Shown here: in pieces, positions 51,996-60,410 of the stretch | How the letters are laid out: every line of letters starts with the position of its first letter | Position numbering within the stretch: position 1 is the stretch's first letter | Source of the DNA: Janibacter sp. Soil728 | GTDB lineage: Bacteria > Actinomycetota > Actinomycetes > Actinomycetales > Dermatophilaceae | Length of the DNA stretch: 64,000 bases | NCBI RefSeq assembly: GCF_001428305.1 | Contig: NZ_LMRZ01000004.1 | Span: forward strand, 345,399-409,398 | Reading direction: 5' to 3' | Translations under genes and position numbers: made by a program | The notes under the pieces: model-generated | The model's database searches: none | The model's input: the letters and a program-made list of their open reading frames with translations, nothing else | Told to the model about the DNA's origin: nothing

Positions 51996-54900
51996 TCACG
52001 GGCGGGTCGCCGGCACCGTTGCCGGTGGGTGAGCGACCTGCACCTCCTCGGCCCGACCGTCGACGACGAGATATCCGCGCCCGGGGACGCGGGGGAGAGC
52101 CGGCACCCGCAGGCCGAGGGCATCACCGTCGGAGCGTGCCGAGGGCTGCAGGAGCAGGCCGGTGCGGGCCCGGGCCAGGTCGGAGACGAGGCCGCGGACC
52201 TGGCCCGCGGCGGTCTGTGTCGACGTCGAGGCGATGACGAGGCCGCGGTCGGCGTCGAGCCGGCGCAGGATCTCCTTGAGCACATCAGCGACCGGGGTGC
52301 CGTCGAGCCGCTCGACGTCGTCGGCGACGACGGCCAGGTCCGGATGGCGTTGACGCAGCGCCACGAGCGTGTCGCGATCGTCCGGCCCGACGACGGGGCA
52401 GCCGAGGTCTGCGGCGACCTCGGCGGAGCCGATCACCACCAGGGGGTGGCCGGCGGTCACGAGCTGGCGGGCGAGCAACGTCAGAGTTGTTGAGCGTCCG
52501 CTGCGTGGGGGGCCGCAGACGAGGAACCGGCGCGCTCCGTCGGTGCGCCAGACCACCGGCTCCCTGCCACAGCCCCCGACCCCGAGGGGTACGCGCTCGC
52601 GGTCGGCCCCGGCGAGCTGGCCGAGCGGGACGGCTGTGGGCAGAGCCTCCACGACCCATGGTGGAGTGCGGGGTCCGGGCTCCTCGACCGGCCCGTCCGG
52701 CAGCCACCGGGGCAGCGCCACCTGCACGAGGTGGCCGCCGGGCTGGAGCCGCCCCCGTCCGGGGACCAGGCGCTCGGAGACCTCGGTGCGTGTGAGGCCC
52801 GCGAGGGCTGCATCGCCACGGTCACTCAGGTGCAGTACGAGGCGGGTCGTGACGAGCGAGGACACCCTGCCGGAGAGCAGCTCGCGACCCCCGGTCACGA
52901 GCACCCGCAGGCCCAGTGCGATGCCATCACGCATGAGCGTCTCCAGCGCCTCGGCGCTCTCGCCGAGGTCGATCGACCCGCGGGAGCGGGTGACGCGCCC
53001 CCACCCGTCGATCGCGAGCAGGAGGTGGGGCGGGGGCGGCGTGCTCCTCGGGTCCGTGTCGTGCGCCGCCCACCAGGCGTCCAAGGTCGAGTGACCGCTG
53101 GCACGCAGGACCGAGCGTCTCTCGGCGAGGTCGTCCTCGAGGCGGTCGAGGAAGCGCCCGACCACCGTGCTCTCCTCGCCGTCGACGACGCTGCCGACAT
53201 GAGGCAGCTGCGCCAGGGCGGACAGGCGGGAGGAGCCGTCGCCGATGACCTGTACCTGCAGACGGTCCGGCGCCCACCGTCCGGCAGCGGCGGTGATGAG
53301 CGAGGCGATGCTGCTCGTGCGCCCGGAACCGGGGCCGCCGACGACCATCCAGTGTCCCTCGGTGGTCGACCAGTGCAGAGGTGACTGGCGTTGCTCGACC
53401 GGCAGGTCCACGAGACCGAAGGGCGCCCCGCCCACCTCGTCGACGGGCAGTGCCGCAGCCTCGAGCGTCTCCGGCAGTGGAGGCAGCCAAGGGCGGTGGG
53501 GCACCGGCAGATCCAGCGAGCCGGCGAGCCGGGTCATCATGCTCGTGAGGCGCTGCAGGTCGGTCGAGCCGGCGTCGTCGATCGCCGGGGGAGCGGGCCA
53601 GGGCTGACCCGGCCGGCGCACGAGCAGCGCGCCGCCGGACCCCGCGGCGTGACCGGCGACCCGTCCGGTCTGGAAGGGCCGTGCCGGGCTCCCGCCCGTG
53701 CTCGCCAGAGCCCGGCCCGGTGAGGACTCCGGGATGTCCACCGCGTCGGCGCAGCCGATGACGTCGTCGCTGTCGACCCGATCACGCACGCGCAGGGCGA
53801 TGCGCAGGTTGACATTGGCCTTGATGTCCGCGGAGACGATGCCGCCCGGGCGCTGGGTGGCGAGCACGAGGTGGACGCCGAGCGAGCGGCCGACCGCGGC
53901 GATGCGCATGAGGTGGGCGAGGGCGTCGGGCTGCTCCTCGGCGAGCATGCGGAACTCGTCGATGACGATCATCAGCCGGGGCAGCGGCTCTCCCCGGTGG
54001 TCGTCGATGTCCTTGGCCCCCGAGGCGGCGAGGACGTGCTCGCGCCGGGTCAGCTCGGCGTCCAGGCTCGTCAGGGCCCGCTCGGCCGCGGCCGGGTCGA
54101 GGTCGGTGAGCATGCCGACGGTGTGCGGCAGCCGCGCGCACTCGGCGAACGCGGCGCCGCCCTTGTAGTCGACGAGCACGAAGGTGATCTCGCGGGGTGA
54201 CAGGTGCGCGGCGAGCGAGGCCACCCAGCTCTGGAGGAACTCCGACTTGCCGGACCCCGTCGTCCCCGCGACGAGGGCGTGCGGTCCGTCGCGGCGCAGG
54301 TCGATGCGGAAGGCTCCCTCACCGGCTGCGCCGACGACGACGTCGAGGGCAGCGGGACGCTGCGCGCCGGCTTCTCGCCAACGCTCCCGCGTCAGGGTCT
54401 CCTCGTCGGGGGAGAGGTCGAGCAGGTCGACGAGCCGTGCGGCCGAGGGCAGGCTGCCTCCCTTCGCGTCCGGTGTCGCGTCCCTCAGGGGAGCGAGTGC
54501 CGAGGCGATGCGTCGCCCCCAGGCCTCGCCCGTCCCGTCGAGGACGCCGCGGGCCGCCTGCTCACCGGCGAGCAGCAGCCGCAGGTCGTCGCCGTCGAGG
54601 GTCGCCACGGCTCGGGCCTCGTGCGGCAGCTCGGCCGGGCTGTCGGCGAGGGCGACGACGAGGACGCGCTGCGGACCCCCTTCGCTCATGATCGTGCGCA
54701 GTCCCGGGTCGGCCCGCCAGGTGCCGACCCCGTCCACGATGACGACGTGGGTGACCGGCAGAGGCTCGCCCTCCCGGCGGCGCTCGAGCGAGCTGGCGGC
54801 GCGTTCGGTGGTGAGGCGGGCGAGCCCGGCGAGCAGGGCAGCGCCGCTCTCGGGGGTGGTGGCGACACGAGCGGAGTCCGGCAGGTCGTCGTGGGCGCGC

Positions 54901-56177
54901 AGGTGGACCAGGCCGGCGAAGGGGGCCCACCACCCGTCGTCGTCGGCGACCAGGCTCACCCGCACGTCATGGTGGGAGTGGAGCACGACGAGCTGGCCGA
55001 GCAGGTGTCGCACGAGGCGATCGCGCGACCACTGCGGACCGGCGATGCCCAGGACCCCTGCCTGTGCGAGGTCGACCGTGAGCGGCACGTCGTCGAGGAC
55101 GGGGTGACCGCGCGTCCCCGGGCCGTGCTCGACTTCCAGCCTGGCGGGCTGCGCGCCCAGGCCGAGACGCAGGCTGAGGTGCTCGTCGTGCTGGGTCCGT
55201 CTCTCCCAGAGGCGGGTCGACTCGCCTCTGGCAGCGTCGAGCAGCGCCGCGGGGTCCGGTGCGACCCGCAGCCGCTCACGTCGCTCGGCGGCCAGCGACG
55301 CGGTGAGCCGGGTGCTGGTCCGGGCCCGCTCGCGAACCCATTCGGCGTGGGCTTCACGGTGCTCGCGTCGCGAGCTCGTGCGGTCCGACAGCGTCGAGCC
55401 GAGGACCATCACGGGGGACAGGAGGCCGAGGAGCAGCATCCGGGGTCCGAAGAAGAAGGCGAGCACGCCCGCGAAGGGCAGCGGCAGGAGCACCATGACC
55501 CACGGGATGCGACGGCGCGTGGGGGCCGTGGGCTCCGGGGGTACGCGGATGGTCACGGGCGCAGCGGTGCGGGGCAGGTGGGGGGTGGGGTTGACCCCGA
55601 GGGTGGCCTCGCCGGTCGGGGTGCGTCGGGCGGGGCGCGGGCGGCGGGCCTCGATGGTGAAGCTGCTGTGCCCGGCCGTGAGATGGCAGCCGGACCGCAC
55701 GCGCACGCCCTCGGGCGGGACCGGCGTGCCGTCCAGCCGGGTGCCGTTGGTCGTGCCGAGGTCGCGCAGGTGCACGCCGTCACGATCGACGGTCAGCTCG
55801 AGGTGCTCGCGGGAGAGGGCGTCATCTGCCAGTCGCAGCGTGGCGGCGTCGCCACGGCCGATGGTGTGCTGGCCGGGGGTGAGGTCGTGCGTCCGACCGG
55901 CGTCGGGTCCGCACGTCGTCACCAGACGAAGGGTGGCCCGCCTCGACTCTCTCGCAAGGGGGCCGGCGTCACCGAGGACGAGTGCGACTCCGTCGAGCAG
56001 GGGCGGCAGACCGACGGGTGCATCCTGGGTGAGGCGGTCCTCGCCGACGTGCACGGACGTGCCCGCATGGCCGACTGCGTGCAGCAGGTCACCGAGCGTG
56101 TGGTGCTCCTCGGCGCGGACGTCGATGGTCTCGGTGCCCCCGCCGCGGGTGTCGATGAGGGTCATCCGCAGCTGCAT
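51996..56177 (-). CDS. FHA and FtsK/SpoIIIE-domain protein, EssC/EccC-like
   Basis: A 1393-residue membrane ATPase. The order is a ubiquitin-like N-terminal part (about 1-80), an FHA domain (HTIGRGDAATLRLADDALSR, about 105-180), two membrane segments (about 225-265), then three FtsK-type ATPase domains with P-loops GTTGSGKS (about 636), GGPGSGRTSS (about 947) and GPPRSGRST (about 1220). The first is intact with a Walker B acidic site (LMIVIDEFRML); the other two lack the P-loop lysine (Arg instead). This is the layout of EssC/EccC of type VII secretion. ATG 56177 is six bases from a minus-strand TACCGT (56184-56189), so leaderless. Confidence 0.82.
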   Translation of the reverse strand: MQLRMTLIDTRGGGTETIDVRAEEHHTLGDLLHAVGHAGTSVHVGEDRLTQDAPVGLPPLLDGVALVLGDAGPLARESRRATLRLVTTCGPDAGRTHDLTPGQHTIGRGDAATLRLADDALSREHLELTVDRDGVHLRDLGTTNGTRLDGTPVPPEGVRVRSGCHLTAGHSSFTIEARRPRPARRTPTGEATLGVNPTPHLPRTAAPVTIRVPPEPTAPTRRRIPWVMVLLPLPFAGVLAFFFGPRMLLLGLLSPVMVLGSTLSDRTSSRREHREAHAEWVRERARTSTRLTASLAAERRERLRVAPDPAALLDAARGESTRLWERRTQHDEHLSLRLGLGAQPARLEVEHGPGTRGHPVLDDVPLTVDLAQAGVLGIAGPQWSRDRLVRHLLGQLVVLHSHHDVRVSLVADDDGWWAPFAGLVHLRAHDDLPDSARVATTPESGAALLAGLARLTTERAASSLERRREGEPLPVTHVVIVDGVGTWRADPGLRTIMSEGGPQRVLVVALADSPAELPHEARAVATLDGDDLRLLLAGEQAARGVLDGTGEAWGRRIASALAPLRDATPDAKGGSLPSAARLVDLLDLSPDEETLTRERWREAGAQRPAALDVVVGAAGEGAFRIDLRRDGPHALVAGTTGSGKSEFLQSWVASLAAHLSPREITFVLVDYKGGAAFAECARLPHTVGMLTDLDPAAAERALTSLDAELTRREHVLAASGAKDIDDHRGEPLPRLMIVIDEFRMLAEEQPDALAHLMRIAAVGRSLGVHLVLATQRPGGIVSADIKANVNLRIALRVRDRVDSDDVIGCADAVDIPESSPGRALASTGGSPARPFQTGRVAGHAAGSGGALLVRRPGQPWPAPPAIDDAGSTDLQRLTSMMTRLAGSLDLPVPHRPWLPPLPETLEAAALPVDEVGGAPFGLVDLPVEQRQSPLHWSTTEGHWMVVGGPGSGRTSSIASLITAAAGRWAPDRLQVQVIGDGSSRLSALAQLPHVGSVVDGEESTVVGRFLDRLEDDLAERRSVLRASGHSTLDAWWAAHDTDPRSTPPPPHLLLAIDGWGRVTRSRGSIDLGESAEALETLMRDGIALGLRVLVTGGRELLSGRVSSLVTTRLVLHLSDRGDAALAGLTRTEVSERLVPGRGRLQPGGHLVQVALPRWLPDGPVEEPGPRTPPWVVEALPTAVPLGQLAGADRERVPLGVGGCGREPVVWRTDGARRFLVCGPPRSGRSTTLTLLARQLVTAGHPLVVIGSAEVAADLGCPVVGPDDRDTLVALRQRHPDLAVVADDVERLDGTPVADVLKEILRRLDADRGLVIASTSTQTAAGQVRGLVSDLARARTGLLLQPSARSDGDALGLRVPALPRVPGRGYLVVDGRAEEVQVAHPPATVPATRP

Positions 56178-56239
56178 GTGGGCACGGTAGGACGATCGGC
56201 GTCATCGACGTCGGGAGTTGTCCACAGGCCCGTCAGGGA

Positions 56240-56836
56240 TCAGTCGTCGAAGCCCCGCGCAGCGAGCGCGTCACCCATGGCATCGGCCCGCCTCAGTGCG
56301 CCCACGATGAGCGGGACGGCGAAGGCCCGGGGACTCGCGCCGAGCCCCCGGGCGTGCTGCGCCTCGCGCACGCGGCGTCCCAGGTCGATGATCAGCGGCA
56401 CGGCGCGGATCGCCAGCTGGAGCATCAGCCCGACGCGCTCCGGGTTGACCCCGACCCGACGCAGCGGGCCGCACACGCGGACGACGACGTCGACGAGGTC
56501 GCTGGTGCGGGTCGTCAGCGTCACGAGGTTGGCGAGCAGCACGAGGGCGACGAGGACCCCGACGATGACGAAGGCCCGCTCCCAGCCCGCCACGACGGTC
56601 TGGAAGATCCCGAGCGGCACCATGACGATGAGCAGTGGTCGCAGCATCTGCAGGAGCACGCGCACCGGCATCCGCGCGAGGGCGTAGCCGGCGAGCACGA
56701 GGACCAGGCCGGCCGCGGTCACCTCGGGCGATCGGACGAAGGGAGAGACCAGCCCGGTGAGCAGCAGGCCGGCGAGCTTGGCTCCTGCGGGCACTCGGTG
56801 CAGGACGGAGCGCCCTTCGCGGTAGAGCCCGATCAC
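56240..56836 (-). CDS. bioN: Biotin ECF transporter transmembrane protein BioN (EcfT)
   Basis: A 198-residue EcfT-type membrane protein with four or five helices and the coupling motif near the C-terminus (LIIDLGRRVREAQHARGLGA), whose Ala-Arg-Gly contacts the ATPase. It joins BioM and BioY as an ECF importer of biotin. The GTG start (56836) overlaps the BioM stop as GTGA, and the order BioY, ligase, thiolase, BioM, BioN is one coupled operon. Start assigned at the conserved VIGLYREGRSVLHRVPAGAK region. Confidence 0.88.
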   Translation of the reverse strand: MIGLYREGRSVLHRVPAGAKLAGLLLTGLVSPFVRSPEVTAAGLVLVLAGYALARMPVRVLLQMLRPLLIVMVPLGIFQTVVAGWERAFVIVGVLVALVLLANLVTLTTRTSDLVDVVVRVCGPLRRVGVNPERVGLMLQLAIRAVPLIIDLGRRVREAQHARGLGASPRAFAVPLIVGALRRADAMGDALAARGFDD

Positions 56837-57522
56837 CGGTCGCGGTCCATGAGGTCGAGGTAGTGGGCGACGGAGTCTGCCGGGGTGCCGTCGTGGACGA
56901 GCCGGCTGTCGTCGAAGACGAGCACCCGGTCGAAGTCGGTGAGCAGGTCGAGGTGGTGCGTCACGAGGACGACCTGCTGGGGGAGGGCCCGGACGGCATC
57001 GGCGACGCGGCGGGCGTTGCGGATGTCGAGCAGCGTCGTCGGCTCGTCCATGACGAGCAGGTCCGGCTCGGTGACGAGCACTGCGGTCAGCGCGAGCAGC
57101 TGCTTCTGCCCACCGCTCAGCAGGTGTGCCGGGTGGGCGCCGCGGCCGTCGAGCCCCTGGGCCGCCAGGGCGGCGTCGACGCGGGCTGCGATCTCGGCCT
57201 TGGTCAGCCCGCGGCGCCGCAGGGAGAAGGCGACGTCCTCCGCGACCGTCGGCATGACGATCTGAGCATCGGGGTCGGTGAAGCAGAAGCCGACCCGTTT
57301 GCGGACCTCGCGTCCCTGCCCGGCCGTGTCGATCCCGTCGAGGGTGACCGCGCCGTGCTCGGGGACGACGAGCCCGTTGAGCATCCGGGCGAAGGTCGAC
57401 TTGCCGGACCCGTTGGCCCCGATGACCCCGATCCGAGGCTCCTCGAGGCGGACCGTGAGATCGCGCAGCACCGGTGTGCCACCGTCGAACCCGTGTGTGA
57501 CGTCCCTGACGTCGATCAGCAT
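56833..57522 (-). CDS. bioM: Biotin ECF transporter ATPase BioM (EcfA)
   Basis: A 229-residue ABC ATPase with Walker A GANGSGKST, the Q-loop FTDPDAQIVMPTV, the signature LLSGGQKQLL, Walker B LLVMDEPTT and the H-loop THH. Motif and neighbours identify the energising subunit of a biotin ECF importer. ATG 57522 overlaps the thiolase stop by seven bases. A single EcfA is present, so a homodimer is expected. Confidence 0.9.
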   Translation of the reverse strand: MLIDVRDVTHGFDGGTPVLRDLTVRLEEPRIGVIGANGSGKSTFARMLNGLVVPEHGAVTLDGIDTAGQGREVRKRVGFCFTDPDAQIVMPTVAEDVAFSLRRRGLTKAEIAARVDAALAAQGLDGRGAHPAHLLSGGQKQLLALTAVLVTEPDLLVMDEPTTLLDIRNARRVADAVRALPQQVVLVTHHLDLLTDFDRVLVFDDSRLVHDGTPADSVAHYLDLMDRDR

Positions 57523-58649
57523 GCCTGCACCACCATCGCGACGCCCTGACCGCCGCCGGCGGCGATGGCGGCGAGGCCGATCCGGCCCCCTTCGCGCTGG
57601 GTGACGAGCTGGTGGAAGAGCCGCACGGCGAGCACGGCCCCGGACGCACCCCAGGGGTGACCGAGCGCGAGCGCTCCGCCGTCCGCACACACGCGAAGCG
57701 GGTCCAGCCCCAGCTCGTCGCAGCACGCGAGGATCTGCCCGGCGAAGGCTTCGTTGAGCTCGATGACGTCGATCTCGTCCAGGCCGACACCGGCGCGTTC
57801 GAGCGCGAGCCGGGTGGCGGGGACCAGGCCTCGACCGGGCCGGTCGGGCTGCACCCCGGCTGTGGCGGTACTGAGGATGCGCAGCCCGGGGACCCCGAGA
57901 CGGGCGTGTGTCGTCTCGTCGACGATCGCCACGGCAGCGGCCCCGTCGCTGATGCCGCAGGAGTTGCCGGCGGTCACCGACCCGTTGTCGCGGAAGGCGG
58001 GTCGCAACCTCGCCAGCTTGTCGACGGTGAGCGCGGGCTTCGGACGGTCGTCGCGTGCCACCCCGTCCACGGTGACGATCTCGTCGTCGAAGCAACCCGC
58101 GTCGCGAGCCGCCACGGCACGAGCGTGCGAGCGTGCGGCGTACTCGTCCTGGCGTTCCCGGGTCACGCCGGCCTCCAGGGCCAGCAGGTCGTTGGCGAGG
58201 CCCATCTCCGGGTCGTCCCACCCTGCAGGGGCGAAGGGAGCGCGCTCGTATCGCTCGGGGTCGGCGCCGTCGACGGGTGGCCAGTGCCGCCACGGAGCGG
58301 TGCTCACCGACTCGACCCCACCGGCGAGCGCGGCTCGCGCGCCGCCGCGCACGAGCTGCGCCGCGACGTCGATGGCGGCCAGCCCGCTCGCGCACTGCCG
58401 GTCGACCGTCAGGGCCGGCACGGTCACAGGTAGCCCACCGGCCAGCGCTGCGGAGCGCGCGACGTCGCCCCCTGGGCCCATGCAGTTGCCCAGGACGACG
58501 TCTGAGATCTCTTGTGCGGCAAGGCCGGAGCGCTCAAGAGTGGCCGCGAGGACGGGGCCGGCGAGGCGGTCGGCGGTCAGGCTCGACAGGGAGCGACCGG
58601 CCGTGCCGATGGGGGAGCGGGTCGCGGCGATGATGACGGGGTCGGTCAT
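57516..58649 (-). CDS. Thiolase family protein lacking the second cysteine
   Basis: A 377-residue thiolase fold. The nucleophile is Cys86 in DRQCASGLAAI; NEAFA and GHPWGASGA (His331) are in place. The C-terminal motif that should hold the general-base cysteine (CxGGGQG) reads IAAGGGQG, with Ala363. A normal acetyl-CoA thiolase would lose activity with this change, so a different acyl-transfer or condensation, or a regulatory role, is more likely. Its place between AMP ligase and BioM in a biotin operon suggests a link to biotin or its pimeloyl precursor. It overlaps both neighbours. Confidence 0.8.
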   Translation of the reverse strand: MTDPVIIAATRSPIGTAGRSLSSLTADRLAGPVLAATLERSGLAAQEISDVVLGNCMGPGGDVARSAALAGGLPVTVPALTVDRQCASGLAAIDVAAQLVRGGARAALAGGVESVSTAPWRHWPPVDGADPERYERAPFAPAGWDDPEMGLANDLLALEAGVTRERQDEYAARSHARAVAARDAGCFDDEIVTVDGVARDDRPKPALTVDKLARLRPAFRDNGSVTAGNSCGISDGAAAVAIVDETTHARLGVPGLRILSTATAGVQPDRPGRGLVPATRLALERAGVGLDEIDVIELNEAFAGQILACCDELGLDPLRVCADGGALALGHPWGASGAVLAVRLFHQLVTQREGGRIGLAAIAAGGGQGVAMVVQAC

Positions 58650-59647
58650 CGGGACGCCTCGAGGGCCACGCGCACGGCCGCCCGGTCGACCTTGTCGTTG
58701 GCGGTCATGGGCAGCGGGTCGAGGTGCAGCCAGCGGCGTGGACGCTGCGCGGGGGTGAGCTGCTCACGGGCGAGGGCGGTCAGGCGGGGCACGTCGCCAG
58801 CATCGGTCACCGCGGCAGCGACCACCTCACCGAGGTCGGGGTGCGGCAGTCCGACGACGACGACGTCGCCGGTGGCGAGGGGGCGCAGCACGTGCTCGAT
58901 GTCAGCGACCCTGACGGTCTCGCCCGCGGTCGTGATGCCGCCGGCGCGACCGTGGACGAGGACCCGGCCGTCGACGACCTCGCCGCGATCGCCGACGCTG
59001 GCCCAGCCCCCTTCGGCCTGCAGCTCGTGTTCCGGCTCGAGGTAGCCGTCGCTGACGAAGGGGGAGCGCACCCACAGCTGCTCGTCGCGAGCCTCGACGT
59101 CGACGCCGGGGAAGGGGCGCAGCGCGCCAGCGTGCTCCCCCCACGCGACGAGGGAGAGCTCGGCGGCTCCGTAGTAGTGGTGCAACCGCCCGCCGGCGGC
59201 ACGTACCCGAGCAGCCTCCGCGGCGTCGATCCGGTCGCCCGCCACGACGAGCTCACGGCCGCTGAGGTCGGTGTCGTCGGCGAGGAGGCGGCGCAGGGCG
59301 GTCGGGGTGAGGTGGGCGTGCGTGGCGTCGGCGACGCGGGCGACGAGTGTCGCGCCGACGGCGTGCGCGTGGACTGCGGCGAAGAGGTTCATCGTCGCGG
59401 TCACCGGTCCGGGGACCCAGACGCGGCTGTCGCGGGTGGTGCCGGTCAGGTCGCTGACGGCGGCGAAGGAGTCGGTCCACGAGGCGGTCGTGCGCACGAT
59501 CGTGCGTGGGCGGCCGGAGGTGCCGGAGGTGGGCAGGGCGACGCGCAGCCCCCTGTGCTGCGCGTCGCCGAAGGCGGCGACCGGGTCATCGGTGGCGAGC
59601 ACCTCGACGACCTCGGCCACGGGGGCCTCAGACGAGGGCATCTGCAC
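58646..59647 (-). CDS. Short AMP-dependent acyl-CoA ligase family protein
   Basis: A 333-residue member of the acyl-adenylating enzyme (ANL) family. P-loop LPTSGTSGRPRTI starts at residue 39, followed by YYGAAELSL, VGDRGEV and the C-terminal catalytic lysine in TANDKVDR. The roughly 150 N-terminal residues of full-length ligases are missing although the gene looks intact, which resembles o-succinylbenzoate-CoA ligase-like short forms. It may activate a carboxylic acid for the thiolase next door. ATG 59647 is used; ATG 59641 is also in frame. It overlaps bioY and the thiolase gene. Confidence 0.8.
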   Translation of the reverse strand: MQMPSSEAPVAEVVEVLATDDPVAAFGDAQHRGLRVALPTSGTSGRPRTIVRTTASWTDSFAAVSDLTGTTRDSRVWVPGPVTATMNLFAAVHAHAVGATLVARVADATHAHLTPTALRRLLADDTDLSGRELVVAGDRIDAAEAARVRAAGGRLHHYYGAAELSLVAWGEHAGALRPFPGVDVEARDEQLWVRSPFVSDGYLEPEHELQAEGGWASVGDRGEVVDGRVLVHGRAGGITTAGETVRVADIEHVLRPLATGDVVVVGLPHPDLGEVVAAAVTDAGDVPRLTALAREQLTPAQRPRRWLHLDPLPMTANDKVDRAAVRVALEASR

Positions 59648-60251
59648 GCTCCGCGCGGCGTGAGCGGATCAGGCCGGGGTAGGCCGCGTGCACCCCCTTG
59701 GCGACGAAGGCGCAGATGACGGCCTTGATGACGTCGCCGGGCATGAAGGGGGCGGCCGCGACGAGTGCTGCGCCGACGCCGAGGTCGAGGCGCACCATCA
59801 TGCCGAGGACGCCGAGCAGGTTGAGCAGGAGGACACCGCCGAGGATGTTGATGCCGATGCCGGCAGCGACGCGGTAGGGGGTGCCCATGGCATTGGTCAT
59901 GACGCCGACGCCGAAGGCCGCGATCGGATAGCCGATCAGGTAGCCGACGCTCGGCCCGGCGAAGACCCCGAGACCGCCGCGCCCGCCGGCGAGGAGCGGC
60001 AGGCCCAGCGCGACGAGCGCGAGGAAGAGCAGGACGGCCAGGCCGCCACGGCGACCCCCGAGGATGGCGCCGGCGAGCATGACACCCAGCGACTGCGCGG
60101 TGATCGGGACGGCATTGCCGAAGGGGGCGACCGCGGGGATGAGGCCGAGGACGGCGATGATGCCGGCGAAGGTGGCGATCTGGGCCAGGTCGCGGCCGGT
60201 GTGGCGCTGCGGGGACACGGGGTGCCTTCCGGTCGAGGGAACCCCGATCAT
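59628..60251 (-). CDS. bioY: Biotin transporter substrate-binding protein BioY
   Basis: A 207-residue BioY with six membrane helices and the family motifs AVPITAQSLGVMLAGAILGG, AGPSVGYLIGYPIAAF and a C-terminal PFMPGDVIKAVICAFVAKGV, whose aspartate and lysine contact biotin. It is the S-component of the ECF importer whose BioM and BioN are in the same operon. ATG 60251 is used (a start at 60293 would cross the operator). A BioQ-type operator lies 22 bases upstream. The stop overlaps the ligase gene by up to 20 bases. Confidence 0.93.
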   Translation of the reverse strand: MIGVPSTGRHPVSPQRHTGRDLAQIATFAGIIAVLGLIPAVAPFGNAVPITAQSLGVMLAGAILGGRRGGLAVLLFLALVALGLPLLAGGRGGLGVFAGPSVGYLIGYPIAAFGVGVMTNAMGTPYRVAAGIGINILGGVLLLNLLGVLGMMVRLDLGVGAALVAAAPFMPGDVIKAVICAFVAKGVHAAYPGLIRSRRAERADALV

Positions 60252-60272
60252 GGCATGGTTCGAGTCGTCAGC

Positions 60273-60285
60273 AGAACACCGTTCA
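60273..60285 (-). promoter_or_regulatory. BioQ-type operator upstream of bioY
   Basis: On the minus strand TGAAC-GGT-GTTCT forms a 13-bp inverted repeat (GAAC/GTTC). It resembles the TGAAC-N3-GTTAC operator of BioQ, the TetR-type biotin repressor of actinobacteria, and lies 22 bases before bioY. No bioQ gene is in the window. Confidence 0.6.
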
Positions 60286-60341
60286 GGTGACATTGTCCAC
60301 AGGTCCGAAGAATCTCGAGATGCGAAGCGCGCGTAAATGGC

Positions 60342-60347
60342 TAGCGT
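60342..60347 (+). promoter_or_regulatory. -10 box of the Tad operon
   Basis: TAGCGT, nine bases before an in-frame GTG (60357) and about 64 before the preferred TTG start of cpaF. Confidence 0.4.
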
Positions 60348-60410
60348 TTCTGCTCTGTGGACGGGGGAGGACCGTCCACGTCACCGCCACGCAGTACGAA
60401 GGGGGGCACC

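Noticed and set aside
54204-56687. 827-codon plus-strand ORF
   Set aside because: It is the antisense shadow of the FHA-FtsK gene and the end of bioN; the product is low-complexity Arg/Gly/Glu-rich and has no family match.
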